Origin: Terebella lapidaria
Lineage: Eukaryota > Annelida > Polychaeta > Terebellida > Terebellidae
Direction: 5' to 3'
NCBI GenBank assembly: GCA_949152475.1
Contig: OX424568.1
Coordinates: 27,875,667-27,939,666, forward strand
Length of the DNA stretch: 64,000 nucleotides
The notes beneath the pieces were generated by a model, which made no database searches, was not told where the DNA came from, and saw only the letters and a program-made list of their open reading frames with translations. Shown here in pieces: positions 12,481-25,071 of the stretch (positions within the stretch are counted from its first letter, which is position 1; the number at the start of each line of letters is the position of its first letter). The position numbers and the translations under genes were made by a program.

Positions 12481-14678
12481 TTTTGAACCCACAAATGTTA
12501 AAACGCCCACAATTGGCCACAAATGTGACAACCCACAAATTAAAGGCGGAAACAAATTTTGTAAATCACCCACAAATGTAAAAAACAAGAAAATGCAGCT
12601 AACTGCGAGAGTCGACATTAGAGCTCGAGCACATCATCAGCACCCTGACAGCTGAATGTATACTACTCAACGTTACTCCCCCTACCCCCCCCCCCCCCCC
12701 ACAACAAACGCTACCATATCCTTCCCCACACGATTCCAATTCATTCCCGTATATTATGATGAAAGCATAGGCCTCATAAGTAAACATTCATTTTGAACTC
12801 AATGAAACAGATACATTTGTACGCCTGCTAAAATGATATTGAACCTTAATAAAATATCCTTAGAAATATTGGAAACTATAAGGAATATCTGCATCTGATA
12901 TCATACTCAGTAATAAATAACATATTTACACTGGGCTAATGAAAAGACCAGTTTAAAATATAAATGATTGTACGAAGGCTTCGCAAAGCCAACACCTTGA
13001 CATATAAGGTACGTCAAATTAAGGTAAATGTAGCCGTGGCATCGCAGACGTATCGTTGTGTTCACTTCATAACACCGAAGAATGCCTCACGACATACGCA
13101 AGCTTACATGCATGCACGAATTGCTGCACAGAAAATTGTGTGCTCCAAAATACGCGTCATTGCGGTAAAATTTGCTTTGCATTCTGGGAACGTCAATTTC
13201 CATCGGCTCCGCCATTTTGACGTTTCCAAAACAATCACAGCATTTTGCGTAATTTTCTCAAACCTAACACATCGATTTATGTAAACCCAGGTGTCCCACT
13301 CTCTCGAACGCCGGAGGCGTGAGTGGGACACAGGTTCAAGCTGTCACAGGTGTCGTACCGTTTTACACTTCGAGTGCGACCAAGCGTCAGATTGCATGAC
13401 CAGACATATACCTGGCACCAGATTGTCCTACGATCTCTTCTGCATCAAATTATGTAGTACAATTCCTTGGTCACACCCAGTGGAATCCAATCTGAGCATC
13501 ATTTCAAATCTACAAGATAATCCACAACTTCTGATTTCGCCATTCCTGGGCGATAACTGGGCGGATTGTGTGTCTGCGCATGTGCGGCCACACTACCGAG
13601 CACGGCAAAAAATAACTGAATACTATATATATTCTTTTGCCGTGCTCAGTAGTGTGGCCGCACATGCGCAGACACACAATCCGCCCAGTTATCGCCCAGG
13701 AATGGCGAAATCAGAAGTTGTGGATTATCTTGTAGATTTGAAATGATGCTCAGATTGGATTCCACTGGGTGTGACCAAGGAATTGTACTGCATAATTTGA
13801 TGCAGAAGAGATCGTAGGACAATCTGGTGCCAGGTAGATGTCTGGTCATGCAATCTGACGCTTGGTCACACTCGAAGTGTAAAACGGTACGACACCTGTG
13901 ACAGCTTGAACCTGTGTCCCACTCACGCCTCCGGCGTTCGAGAGAGTGGGACACCTGGGTTTACGATTTATGCATTATACATCTGTGGAATATTCAAAGT
14001 TTGCCATCAATTCGAGAGATTTTATGTCAAGGACGAAGAAAATTCTCATTTGAAGTAGGTTTCTAAACGTTTACATGCCAAAACGGGCGTCGATAGGTTG
14101 GCATGAAACCTCCATGAAAAAGTCAGCACATAGACATGTAGAGGGTTGGGGGCTTCGCCCCCAACGCTCTAATGTCAAAAATGCCCACATATGTGAAAAC
14201 GGTTTTTGTCAATTGCTCACAAATGTGAACATCTGACACAACATTAGATTTAACATGAGAAATGTATTTTTAGGTTACCGCACCTTTGGTCCGATAACCT
14301 ATTGCCATGGCATTGCGTGCGTCGTTGGTATACATTTTTAAAGTTTACTATCAAATCTTTCGAAAAATTTTGCCTGAAAATATTTCAAAGCAGAGGTACA
14401 TATAAGTTTTTACTTTTTAATTTTCGAACTTTTTTGAAAAAAATAATGGCGGCCATATTCGATGAAACACAGTCAATTTCAGACTTTGGCGACCATTTTC
14501 TCCAAAAAAAAAACTGTTTACACTGTTATGAGACTTTCGTTTCCAAAGATTCCCGTTGTACCTTTGTGTTCTGTATAAGTTTCATTGCCCTTCAATCGGC
14601 GGTCTGCATGTGGCTAATATCTTATTTAATTATGGGATCAGAGACAAGGTATCAATTGTGGACATATAGGAGATATGC
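12481..14678. repeat. Dispersed repeat block split by an extra 1.6-kb segment
   Basis: 12481–12575 and 14180–14678 match 3290–3890 of the other duplicate. The segment between (about 12580–14180) is absent there. It contains a C16 run (12685–12700), the palindromic element at 13282–13963, a repeat at 14065–14120 that returns inverted at 50165–50215, and a perfect hairpin GTTGGGGGC-TTC-GCCCCCAAC near 14148–14168. No gene seen. Confidence 0.7.
13282..13963. mobile_element. 682-bp palindromic (foldback) element with 9-bp target duplication, MULE-like
   Basis: The element is almost wholly one inverted repeat: two arms of about 329 bp, differing at only a few bases, around a loop of about 24 bp near 13612–13635. 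The termini are TAAACCCAGGTGTCCCACTC and its reverse complement. The 9-bp CGATTTATG stands on both sides (13273–13281, 13964–13972). Long inverted repeats plus a 9-bp duplication are typical of Mutator-like elements. Each end also holds a short inner hairpin (GTGTCCCACTC … GAGTGGGACAC). The mirror-image ORFs in the arms show no known domain. No transposase, so non-autonomous. Confidence 0.85.
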
Positions 14679-14819
14679 GTGTGTATGTGTGTGTGTAGAG
14701 GTGCATGAATGTGTGTATGTACATGAATATGTGTATGTGTGTGAGAAGTTAGATAAATAAGCTAACATACAGCATTAAAAATTGGGTATAATAACAAATA
14801 TAATCAATCTGTCTTCAAA

Positions 14820-14959
14820 GTGCAGGATTCTATGGTATGTGAAAAACAATCTTAATGTGTGATGAACATGCTATGTGATGACATACCAAACATCATGTTA
14901 ATAGTGCATGCTCATGGATAGTATACATGGTATATGGACTTATCATTTTAATATAGTGG

Positions 14960-15018
<59 letters not shown>

Positions 15019-15500
15019 AGTATTGTGTGATCTGCTGATGTCTGACCCTGTACAAATATTCTGCAGTATGTGTGTTAAAAGTGTGATTTGCATGTTTTCT
15101 GATGACATACCTACCTACATAAAGCATGCTTAGTGCTGGTATGTGGACACATCAGTTATAAAACTATATTGATGTGTTTTCTCTCTGTGACTCTTGTGTG
15201 ATCTGTTGATGTCTGACCCTGTACAAATATTCTGCAGTATGTGTGTTAAATGTGTGATTTGCATGTATTCTGATGACATACCAACCTACATAAAGCATGC
15301 TTAGTGCTGGTATGTGGACACATCAGTTATAAAACTATATTGATGTGTTTTCTCTCTGTGACTCTTGTGTGATCTGTTGATGTCTGACCCTGTACAAATA
15401 TTCTGCAGTATGTGTGTTAAATATGTGATTTGCATGTTTTCTGATGACATACCAACCTACATAAAGCATGCTTAGTGCTGGTATGTGGACACATACCAGC
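14820..15500 (+). repeat. 171-bp tandem monomers in the LINE 5' region
   Basis: Monomers start at 15010, 15181 and 15352 (exactly 171 bp apart), each beginning CTCTCTGTGA; the last is incomplete. A diverged monomer precedes them (about 14820–15009), and its end is expanded into a (TC)n tract (14962–15016). The layout resembles the monomeric promoters at the 5' end of mouse L1, which suggests a promoter role; that is inference. Confidence 0.85.
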
Positions 15501-15817
15501 ACTGTGGACACATACCATGATCGGCATCCTAATACTGAAAAGAGAATAGGGGGTCACCGTGCTCGTTTCTTCTACATATTCGATCAAAATCACACATATT
15601 GACCTAAAATGACATAAATTCTGGCATTTTTGCACATTTTTTTGTCCATTTTCACATCTTGCATCGTGTGTTCCATGCGAACGGATACGGTGACCCCTTT
15701 TTTTCTTTTCAGTTTTAGGATGCTGAACAGTTACTCTATAAAATATATCATTTTGAAGCTCTAGATAATGTTGAGACAGGTATTTATTTTAAAAAACCCT
15801 TTGACCTCCTTCCCTCA

Positions 15818-18773
15818 ATGTTTGGAGCGGACTACCTTAACTGCAGGAGCTTAACTGCTAACTGGGATGCCATTAATCTGTTAATAAGCGAAATGAGTTC
15901 CGATAGGTTTGCATTCGATATCATTGGACTGTCTGAAATTTATAAAATATCTCCCAATATGACATATGAGCTAGAAGGGTATCATGAATTTCAATCCAAT
16001 ATCAGACCAGAAAATGATGATGGGAGGGGTGGGGTGCGTCTGTTTATAAAGGAAAATATAGCATTTAAAATAAGAAAAGATTTATCTGTATTCATACCCC
16101 ATTCATACCCCATACCCCAAACAATCTTTATAGAAGTTGAGACAACACATAGGAAAAAAATCGTCATCGGAAACATATACCGACCTAATACCCAACCAAA
16201 AGCCGATATAGATATATTCATGAGTAATTTAAATGACATATGCCTTCAGGTGAATGATGAAAACAAGCATATCATACTTATGGGTGACTTCAACATAGAT
16301 TTACTCAAGCACCAAACACATTCAAAAACGGCAGACTTTATCAGTGATATATTCTGTAATGGATTGGTTCCACTAATCACCAAACCGACCCGAGTGGCCG
16401 ACAATTCTGCCACACTGATTGATGATATATTGACTAACATGAATGGAAACGTTCACACTTCAGGTATCGTGATCTCGGATGTGTCCGACCACTTCGGAAT
16501 TTTTACCATCACGCGTTGTGTTAAACAAAATAAATCTCCAAAGGCCCAGTACGCAAGGTCTTTCAAACTTGATAATATCGCCCATTTCAATCAACTGCTG
16601 TTAAATATCGATTTTTCTACTGTGAATAACACTTCCGACACGAACACGGCATACGGCCGATTTATTGCACTGTACCAAGGGGCATTTGACGTGTCATTCC
16701 CATTGAAACGCCTCCACAATCATTCTAAATATGTAAAAAGTAATCCGTGGCTAACAACGGGAATCTTGGTATCTTCACGTCAAAAGACAAAACTTCTGAA
16801 GAAAAAATTAAAAAGTCCGAGTGATATAAATACTATAAAGTACAAAAAATACCTAAATCTATATAACATCGTCTGTAAATCCGCAAAGAAACAGTATTAC
16901 GCTAACACCTTGACTAAATGTCAAAATAACATGAAACGAACTTGGTCCGTACTGTCTGAAATAATAAAAAAATCACGGAAGAAACAAACACTTTAATTGA
17001 ACTGTAATTGTGAATAACAAAGAATTTACAGATTGCCATAGCATTGCTGAGGAATTTAATAACTTCTTCGCGGACATCGCCCTAAACATGGACAGTAAAA
17101 TTTACAAACCCAATACTTCTTTCACCAGACATCTAAAAGATCCAAACAATCAGAATATATACCTATCCCCGATTTGTCCATCAGATGTTATAAACTCGGC
17201 AGCTTTACTTAAACCAAAACTAAGTCAAGGCTACGATAGCATATCCAGTAAGTTAGTTAAAGATACCATTCACAACGTTGCTGAACCACTCACGCACATA
17301 TTCAACCTGTCCATCTCTAACGGGGATTTTCCAGATGATATGAAAATAGCCAAAATTATCCCGGTTCACAAAAACGGCACTACAACAGACATAAACAATT
17401 ACAGACCGATCAGCTTACTCCCCGCCTTCTCCAAACTACTTGAAAAAATAATGTACAAAAAGGTGTACAATTTTTTTAATACCAACGAAATATTATATGA
17501 GCATCAGTATGGCTTTAGAAAAAATCATTCGACGTCTCATCCAATCATACATCTATTGAAAAATATCGTTCATAATAATGATAAGTCTAGCAAGATTCTA
17601 ACTACCGCTGTATTCCTCGACCTGAGTAAAGCCTTTGATACAGTTTCCCACGACATTCTCCTGTATAAGCTACAATATTATGGGATAAGGGGGGTGGCTC
17701 TCAAATGGTTCAAAAGTTATCTGACCGATAGGCATCAATTTACGGATTTCAACTCCTCAAAATCCTCACTGAAACTCTCCCGATATGGTGTGCCGCAAGG
17801 TTCCACGTTAGGTCCACTTTTATTCCTTATTTACATAAATGATTTATCTCTATGCACTGATCTAAACATAGTATCGTTCGCAGATGACACTACTGCTTAT
17901 AAATCTGGTAATAATTTAAACAGTATTCTGAACACTATGAACATTGAATTGATGAAAGTTTATACTTGGCTGTGCGATAATAGGCTCTCACTGAATGTGA
18001 GCAAAAGTAAATTTATGACCTTCTCTCCCCAAGGCGCCAGACGAGTGGAAAGTACGGTCAATCCGAGTATAAATGGAATTGAAATAGAACAATGCGGTGA
18101 TGAATTTTGTAATAAATCCGTAAAATTTCTAGGCATAAATGTAGATGAACATCTGACATGGAAATATCATATATCAGAAATATGTGACAAAATATCTAAA
18201 TCGCTGTATGCTCTAAACAAAGCAAAACATTTTCTACCCTCATCCGCAATGCCCACATTATACTTCGCTCTAATTCACAGTATTATGTCATACGGTATTA
18301 TAGTCTGGGGTAATAGTAGAACGATATCTAAATTATTCAAGCTACAAAAGCGTGTCATTAGAATTATATCAAAATCAACTTACAGAGCACATACTGACCC
18401 AATATACAGTAGGCTCCAAATTCTGAAAATAACTGACATGTATGAATTGCAGGCTGCCCTATTTGCTCATGATTTCACTTACAATAAACTCCCGCAGTCG
18501 TTCGCAGAAATGTATCCGAAGCCCAAATCACAAAATTTCATGACAAGGCGTAGCACACACAAAAATCTCTATATTCCAAAAAGTAGAACATGTTTTTCCA
18601 GAACCTCCGTTTACTCCATGATTCCTGCCATATGGAATAACATACAGAACACTCTGAAAAATGAACAAAACCGCCGGAGATTCCAACACTCCATTAAACT
18701 TTCTTTCATATCCCGTTATGAAACAAACGTATCCTGTATTAATCCACAATGTCTTCAATGTACTGGTGTATAG
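15818..18773 (+). pseudogene. LINE ORF2: AP endonuclease and reverse transcriptase, one frameshift
   Basis: The first open part (15818–16996, 392 residues) has the AP-endonuclease motifs LSEI, GNIYRP, MGDFN and SDHFG. The second (17010–18773, about 587 residues) has reverse transcriptase motifs FLDLSKAFDTVSH, GVPQGSTLGPLLF and the catalytic FADDT, then a C-terminal region typical of the CR1/L2/Jockey side of LINEs. The two parts lie in different frames, and the change of frame falls between 16990 and 17010, in the linker between the domains. Otherwise the ORF is open. No RNase H domain seen. Confidence 0.9.
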
Positions 18774-19196
18774 GTCTGATCATTATATATCTCCTTGTAC
18801 TCAGCATTCGTTCTGCGTCCTTTAAACTTCATTTGCGTCCCTGGTCTGGACCAACCGCTGTGACCACCTGGATTTATTGACAATACCACAAATCGCCTTT
18901 AGAGCAAGGTCACGGCTCACTGGCCATGTTGGACAGGCGCTGTTGCGCCGTCCCCACTCGCGTCTCAGGGGCACATCACAGCATATCAGCAAAACCTCGT
19001 GTACATAATCATTACATTAGCTCATCCATTATACATACGTGTTGTTTTTCCGTCCATCTTTCTATTTTTTTACTGTTGCTATGTTCTCATTGCAAGGGGG
19101 TCACAGGAAGACAGCTTCGGCCATGTAACTCCCAACACCCTTTGCCTTGTATTGTCGAAATTGTATATATTTTGTATCATGTGAGGTGTTGAATAA

Positions 19197-19241
<45 letters not shown>

Positions 19242-19245
<4 letters not shown>

Positions 19246-20179
19246 GCCGAATATTTTGATGACCTTGAGTTTGATCATTTGACATAATTTTGAAGGCCAT
19301 AGCACAAAAACGCTAAAATCTCGCTTTTTGTCGACTTTATAGCTTAGAACTCATTGTGCACATATATGAAATAATATACGCTGAATTTCCCGTGACTTAG
19401 AATTTGACCTTTGACCTTATTATCAAGATCACAGGAAGAAATGGTAAATATCTCAATCATTGTCAACTTCACAACTTGAGATTCAGTTGTGGACATACAG
19501 GAAATGACATGACATAATTTGACCTTTGATTTCATTTTTGAAGTCAGAGCACAAAATTGCTAGTATCTCTCTTATTATTGAATTTACAGCTTAGGAATCA
19601 ATTGTGGAATATAGGAAATGTTATATGCTGAATATTGTCATGACCTTGAACTTGACCTTTGACCTTGTTTTCAAGGTCAGAGCACAGAATGGCTATAATA
19701 TCTCGCTTTTTATCGATGTAATAGTTTTGGAATCAATTGTGGACATACATGAAACGATATATGTCGAATATTCTGATGGCCTTTAATTTGATATTTGACT
19801 TCATTTCGAGGTCACGGAATGATTTGCTACTATATTTTTCTTGAATTTACAACTTAGCAATCAAGTGTGGACATATAGAAAATAACATAATGGGGTACCT
19901 GCTGATGCCATGTGCTTTTGGGGCTCTGAAACAGTCTATTATGCCTAAAAAGTACAAAAAAACGTCATGTCCATTGTCTGCATTATGCAAAAACAAACAT
20001 GACAAAATTTTTATGCAGCATTATTACGTTTTTGTATTATATGGCACATTAGACTGTTTTTATGGTTTATCTATACCCGAATTACATGGTGGCGATCCTG
20101 GTGGCAAACAGGAATCTCATTATGACGAATATTCTCATAAACTAGTCCGGTGACCTTAATTCCTTAGTCTTTGGGCTAA
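19242..20179. repeat. Continuation of the repeat block behind the LINE
   Basis: 19242–19860 is the other half of the block split by the LINE and matches 3890–4505, with about 134-bp units holding TGACCTTTGACCT. 19890–20153 contains a plus-strand ORF of 87 codons with no recognisable domain, which I leave uncalled. Confidence 0.7.
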
Positions 20180-21010
20180 TTTTTAGATTACCTGACCTAT
20201 GATCCGATAACCTATTGTCTTGGCGTTGCATCCGTCATCCGTCCGTCCATTCGTCTGTCGTCAACATTTTTGCCTATAAAGTTTACGCTCAAATCTTTCT
20301 GAACTGTTGCACATGAATACCTACAAATATTTTAAGAGGGAGGTATTTTCAGGTCAATGAACCCAAGACCTTGAGTGCTGAATGTCTGACGTATATTGTG
20401 TAAATTGACCTCTGAAACTTAAACGCTTGCATCTAGAGGTGAGGATTGTGTTACTATAAGCTGATAAGAAGTCATATAGATATTTCGACATATCTTTTGG
20501 TGACCTTGAAATTGACCATAGACAATTGTGAAGGCTAAATCTCGAAGTCTCGCCTGTCATGAAATGTGTAAACTGGCATCTACAGACAAAATACTCGTTG
20601 ATAAAGCTCTTATGTTTGACTTATGAACACATTGAACGTCTTATACATCACAGCAAATGGTGCCATTGCAGTTGATTTTTTAAAAAAGATGACCTTGACT
20701 ATTAAATCTCAAGGTCATATATCACATGCAGCTCAAACCAAAATTGTCCAGTAACTTCTCTTAGACCTTGGGCTAGTTTTTAGGCAGATTTTGATTCTCA
20801 CATTTTTTTTCAAAATGGTGACCGTTTTCGACCAAAAATGGCCAATTTCTGACTTTGGCAGCCATTTTCTGAATAAAATTATTTAGACAGTTTTGAGATT
20901 TTTGTTTCAAAAGATTCCCCTTATGTACCTTTGTGACATTGTTACGCTTGAATTGCTTGAAGCGAATCATTCTGGACCAAACTTGGCCAGATGGGACTTT
21001 CCCATGTTAA
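20180..21010. repeat. Dispersed repeat block, plus orientation
   Basis: It begins with the terminal motif ATTACCTGACCTATGATCCG (about 20189), then AGGTCA-containing units and an AATGG-rich segment, ending at GGGACTTTCCCATGTTAA (about 21010), where the LINE fragment is inserted. The block resumes near 22262 with CCCCTGTGCTTTATG. Confidence 0.65.
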
Positions 21011-22258
21011 GATGAGATAAGATAAGATAAGATAAGAAAAGTTTATTTATGTCGACATGGAGTGGTTAACAAATAACATTAGCAGACAAGTGCTATTGAA
21101 TCGACAATGTTGCAATAAATAAAACTGATATGATAAATGGAAAAATATACAAATGGTAGATGAACATCATGCATATACATATTAAATATTAAATATTTAA
21201 ACTGGATACAAAAACCACATTTGCATTTCATTCCTGTCCAATCATTCATTATAGGTTTGAATACGCTTGAATTTGCATTACAAGTATCATTATTCAACCC
21301 ATTCCACAATACTGGTGATAGGTATGAAATAGATTTTTCCCATATTTAATAGTCTCAAATTCTGGAACCAATACATTACTTTCTGATCTTAAGATAAATT
21401 GGTTACTCTTAAATGTTACAGTCTGCTTCAGATAACTGGGACACAAATCATTTTCAATTTTGTATACAAGCTCAGTTATTTTTTCTTTGCCTTTTTACAT
21501 ACAGACATGACTTATTACACATTGGAAGTAGACTCTTATAGTCATCTGAGAAGTTTAGAGTTATAAATCTTAAGACTTTTTCCTGATTTTTTTTTATTTT
21601 TCATGGTATCCGAGTTGCTACAGAAGTGCTATATGGTGTTACAATACATAAAATAGCGTTCTATGAAGGAGTTATACAGCAGCATTTTGTTGGACTCATT
21701 TAATATCCGACTTAGCCTACATAGAACTTTTACCTGACGTGCAGCCACTGACTCATTTGCGAAAAATGATAGTTAAAACTCAGCTTGTTGTCATCATAAA
21801 GAGCCAGCAGCTTAACATGTTTTTCTGGTACAATGTCATTACCATTGATCGTGAAAATATCCTGATTATTTGTATACCAAACACAATACATTGAAATTTT
21901 TCAGGATTCACTTTCATATGATTTTGCTCAAACCAAACTATCATTTTATTAACGTTCGTTACAAGTGTATCGTTTACCTTACCATAGTCCTATCCTGCAC
22001 ATTATAGGGTATTGTCATCAGCATAGTTATGTTTCGGCACTGAGTAAATGGAACATATATTCGGTGAACACATTAAAAGGGGCCGAATAGAGAACCTTGT
22101 GCTGAACCCTTATCTACATGAGCCCATCGACTTTCTGTTGTTCCTAGTTTTACCCTTTGTAATCTATCTATAACTAACTTGTTAGGAGTTACTATAAGTA
22201 ACTTGTTAGGAGTGAACACGAAGACACTATTGATCGAATTGATACGTCATATATTTAT
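21011..22258 (-). mobile_element. Degraded CR1-like LINE 3' fragment
   Basis: The minus strand shows broken reverse transcriptase pieces in order: KGSAQGSLFGPF (the GVPQGS…GP motif), an ADD-like region, VNPEKFQ, a C-terminal stretch reading LCRLSRILNESNKML, and LVYKIENDLCPSYLK. It ends in a (TTATC)n tail (21012–21035 on the plus strand). It is 5'-truncated with several frame changes and stops, so old. The flanks are two halves of one repeat block. Confidence 0.75.
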
Positions 22259-22321
22259 ATATTAAATTCCCCTGTGCTTTATGAAAGGACACATTATTCC
22301 TCATATCTCATCTAATGCTAA

Positions 22322-22948
22322 TGTGACGGAATAGCGGAGTTCTTCGGGCGGCTATTACGCCCACTGATCGAATAGTTCGATGTATGTTGTGCGTTGACAC
22401 ACCAACAGGAAGTCCGACGTAAATTTCAACAATATCCGAGTTTATTAGGATGATTTTGGTCCGATGTACGATCACTCTCACATTCAATCGTAATCCCCAC
22501 AATAGTCCGAAGTATTAATAGTCCAATATAAGTTTGATATCTTCTAATCACAATATTTGGCGTAGTACCTCTCAATTCAACTTCTCTCTTCAACAGATTT
22601 TACACAACTACTCTATCCAAAAGATCCTACACAACTACTTGTCCGTGGGAAAGCGCGGGGCTAAGTCTATGATGTGTGTGGGTTTTCCCGCGTAATGTGG
22701 CAGGTGTTCATGTAAAATGGCGGGAAAGTGATGTCATGTCTGTGTGGGCGGAGTCATGTGTCTGGAAGTGTGGTGATTGGTGGGACTGTAGGAAGTGATA
22801 ACGTGAGCAGTGTTGTTTACATGTAGATGTGGTGCGAGGACGGTGCGTGCCCGGTGACTTAAGGTAAGTAAGTATGAAGTCATGTGATGAATCTGTGCGT
22901 GTATGTCGAGTGGGAGAATGTGTCAGGGACGGGTTTCGGGCCATAACA
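22322..22948 (-). mobile_element. Probable solo LTR (fossil)
   Basis: About 627 bp with TG…CA ends (TGTTATGG … TCCGTCACA on the minus strand) and a minus-strand AATAAA at 22446–22441 about 120 bp from the 3' end. The flanks belong to the same dispersed repeat as 52310–52370, which supports insertion. No clear target duplication was found and no internal region is present. Superfamily not assigned; age moderate. Confidence 0.42.
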
Positions 22949-24130
22949 GTCATAAATATTCTACACTAAGATTAAAGATTAGGAATCAATGGTGGATATA
23001 GAGGAAGTGATATATGCTGAATGTTTTGTGAACTTTAATTTGACCTTTGATCTGATTTTCAAAGTGACAAGACTATGCAGCGTGGGAATCAATTGTGGAC
23101 ATAATGGGAAATGATATACTGAATACTCTGACGACCTTTAATTTAAAGTTTGACCTCATTCTTAAAGTCAGACCACCAGATGACCAATGTCTCGGTTATA
23201 ATCGACTTTACAGCTGAGGAATCAATTGTGAGCACCTAGATTCAATTGTGACCACACAAATCGCATCATATGAATTTCCATTTGAAAATGCTAATTTCCA
23301 AGCTCTTTCATTCCAAGTGAAATTCTAACTTACATTCTGAGTGACCAATAATTTTTTTTCGACTCGTCCATATAATTAAAAAGGAATTCCACGATAAGAC
23401 CAGCAATTCAAGGGCAACGAATCTTTGTGTACAACACAAAGGTACATCAGGAGAATATTTTGAAACAAAAATTTGTCTGAACAGTTTTCGAGAAAATGGC
23501 CATCAGAGTATCATACTTGCCGCTTTTTGTCAAAATGACCGCCATTTTGAAATAAAATCCAAAAATTGAAATGCTACTTCATCTCTGAAATATTTTTAAG
23601 CTTTTTTGTGCAAAATTTGAGGAAGAATCCATTTGATTCAGAAGTTGTAAATTCGATAACAAACGAAGTATTAGTCATGTTCTGTGACCTTGAAAATGAG
23701 GTCAAAGGTCAAATTCAAACTCATGGCAGTATTCAACATATATAATTCCGTATATGTTCACAACCGGATACTAAGTTGTAAGGTCGATGTTAAGCGAGAT
23801 ATTAGCCATTTTGCGCTCGGAACTTGAGAATGGAGTCGAAGATCAAATTCAATGTCACGAGAATATTCAGCATATATCACTTCCTATATGTCCACAATTG
23901 ATTCCTGAGCTGTTAAGTCAATAGTAAGTTCAATATTAACCATTTAGTCCTGTGACCTCGAAAATGTGCTCAAAGGTCAAATTCAAGGTCATGACAATAT
24001 TCAGCACATTATCATTTACGACCACAATTGATTCCCAACCTAAAGAGTCGATAATTAGCAATATATTAGACATTCCATGCTCTGACCTCGAAAATGAGGT
24101 TGGAAATGAAACGGTGTTCTCAAATGAATA
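22949..24130. repeat. Repeat block with AGGTCA-rich units in both orientations
   Basis: 22975–23260 has plus-oriented units (TTTGACCT). 23340–23640 is the reverse AATGGCGG-type segment. 23690–24100 has reverse-oriented units with GAGGTCAAAGGTCAAATTCA. No gene. Confidence 0.7.
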
Positions 24131-24138
24131 TTACATGT

Positions 24139-24457
24139 CAAGGTACATCAATCGGATCACAAACCAAAGTCAAATATCTAGGTGCCATCATAGACCAAGA
24201 CTTGTCTGGTACCACAATGGGCAATGGTATTGTAAAAAAAAGGTTAACACATGTCTCAAATTTTTGTACCGTCAGAAATTATACTTAAAACAAAAGGAGC
24301 GCAGGTTCTTGTGTATAACGTTACTCCAAACACGCTTTGACTATGGTTACAATGTATATCATAGAAACTTATGTCAAGCTACCAAACACAAGCTCCAAAC
24401 AGCTCAAAATAAAATGATAAGGTTTATATTGGGGCAACCCAGCAGGTATCATAAGTA
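24139..24457 (+). pseudogene. LINE reverse transcriptase C-terminal fragment
   Basis: Reads VKYLGAIIDQDLSGTTMG, then after a frame change at an A8 run (24233–24240) reads VNTCLKFLYRQKLYL and ends KLQTAQNKMIRFILG before a stop. This is the thumb and C-terminal part of a CR1/Jockey-like reverse transcriptase. Only about 320 bp remain, next to a minisatellite. Confidence 0.7.
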
Positions 24458-24489
24458 GTGTAGTACCAGCCAGCGTTCAGCCAGGTGGT

Positions 24490-24790
24490 GCTAGGATGGT
24501 CGCTAGGGGGAGCAACGACGTCATAACGTTTGCCCTATGCTCGCTAGGTGGCGTCATAACGTTTGCCCTATACTCGCTAGGTGGCGTCATAACGTTTGCC
24601 CTATACTCGTCAGGTGGCGTCATAACGTACCCATAAATGTCTAGAAAATCATGACGTACGAATAAATGTTTGGAAAATCATAACGTACCTATAAATGTTT
24701 GTTAATTCATAACGTACCCATACATTTTTTAGAAAATCATAACGTACCCATAAATGTCTGGAGAATCCATATCCACCCAGAAATGTTTTG
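24490..24790. repeat. Two-part minisatellite
   Basis: About three to four units of GGCGTCATAACGTTTGCCCT plus ATACTCGCTAGGT (about 34 bp), then about five diverging units of ATCATAACGTACCCATAAAT plus GTTTGGAAA. The shared core is TCATAACGT. The (AT)n tract at 24986–25010 follows. Confidence 0.85.
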
Positions 24791-25071
24791 AAAATCATGT
24801 ATTATGTATTAATTTTTGCAATATTTAAAGACATTTTTTTTTAATAAACTTTCCCTTTTTATTCAAATTAAAACCATCATATTAAAATGAGTCTATGCCA
24901 TTTTCTCATTTTTTTTATTTCACTGCACACATTTACTATATATACAATTTCTACACAGTGGACTATACATTGTCACTTTTTTTTTATATATATATATATA
25001 TATATATTGGGTTCACTAAATTAAGCATGCGCAAAAACTATACACATTTATCATGGTAGATATGAGGTAAG

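Larger units (their letters stand above)
14679..19241 (+). mobile_element. Near full-length CR1/L2-group LINE
   Basis: A 4563-bp insertion whose borders are fixed by comparison with the uninterrupted duplicate near 3890: ATATGC flanks both sides (14673–14678 and 19242–19247). Parts in order: GT-rich start, tandem 5' monomers (14820–15500), a leader, ORF2 with endonuclease and reverse transcriptase (15818–18773), a 3' UTR, and a (TTA)n tail. I see no ORF1. It is absent from the other GALNT duplicate, so it probably inserted after the duplication and is young. Confidence 0.9.

Noticed and set aside
13291-13954. Two matching ORFs starting MSHSLERRRREWDTG, one per strand
   Set aside because: They are mirror images created by the 682-bp palindrome. 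No family is recognisable and the termini of a MITE are a better explanation.
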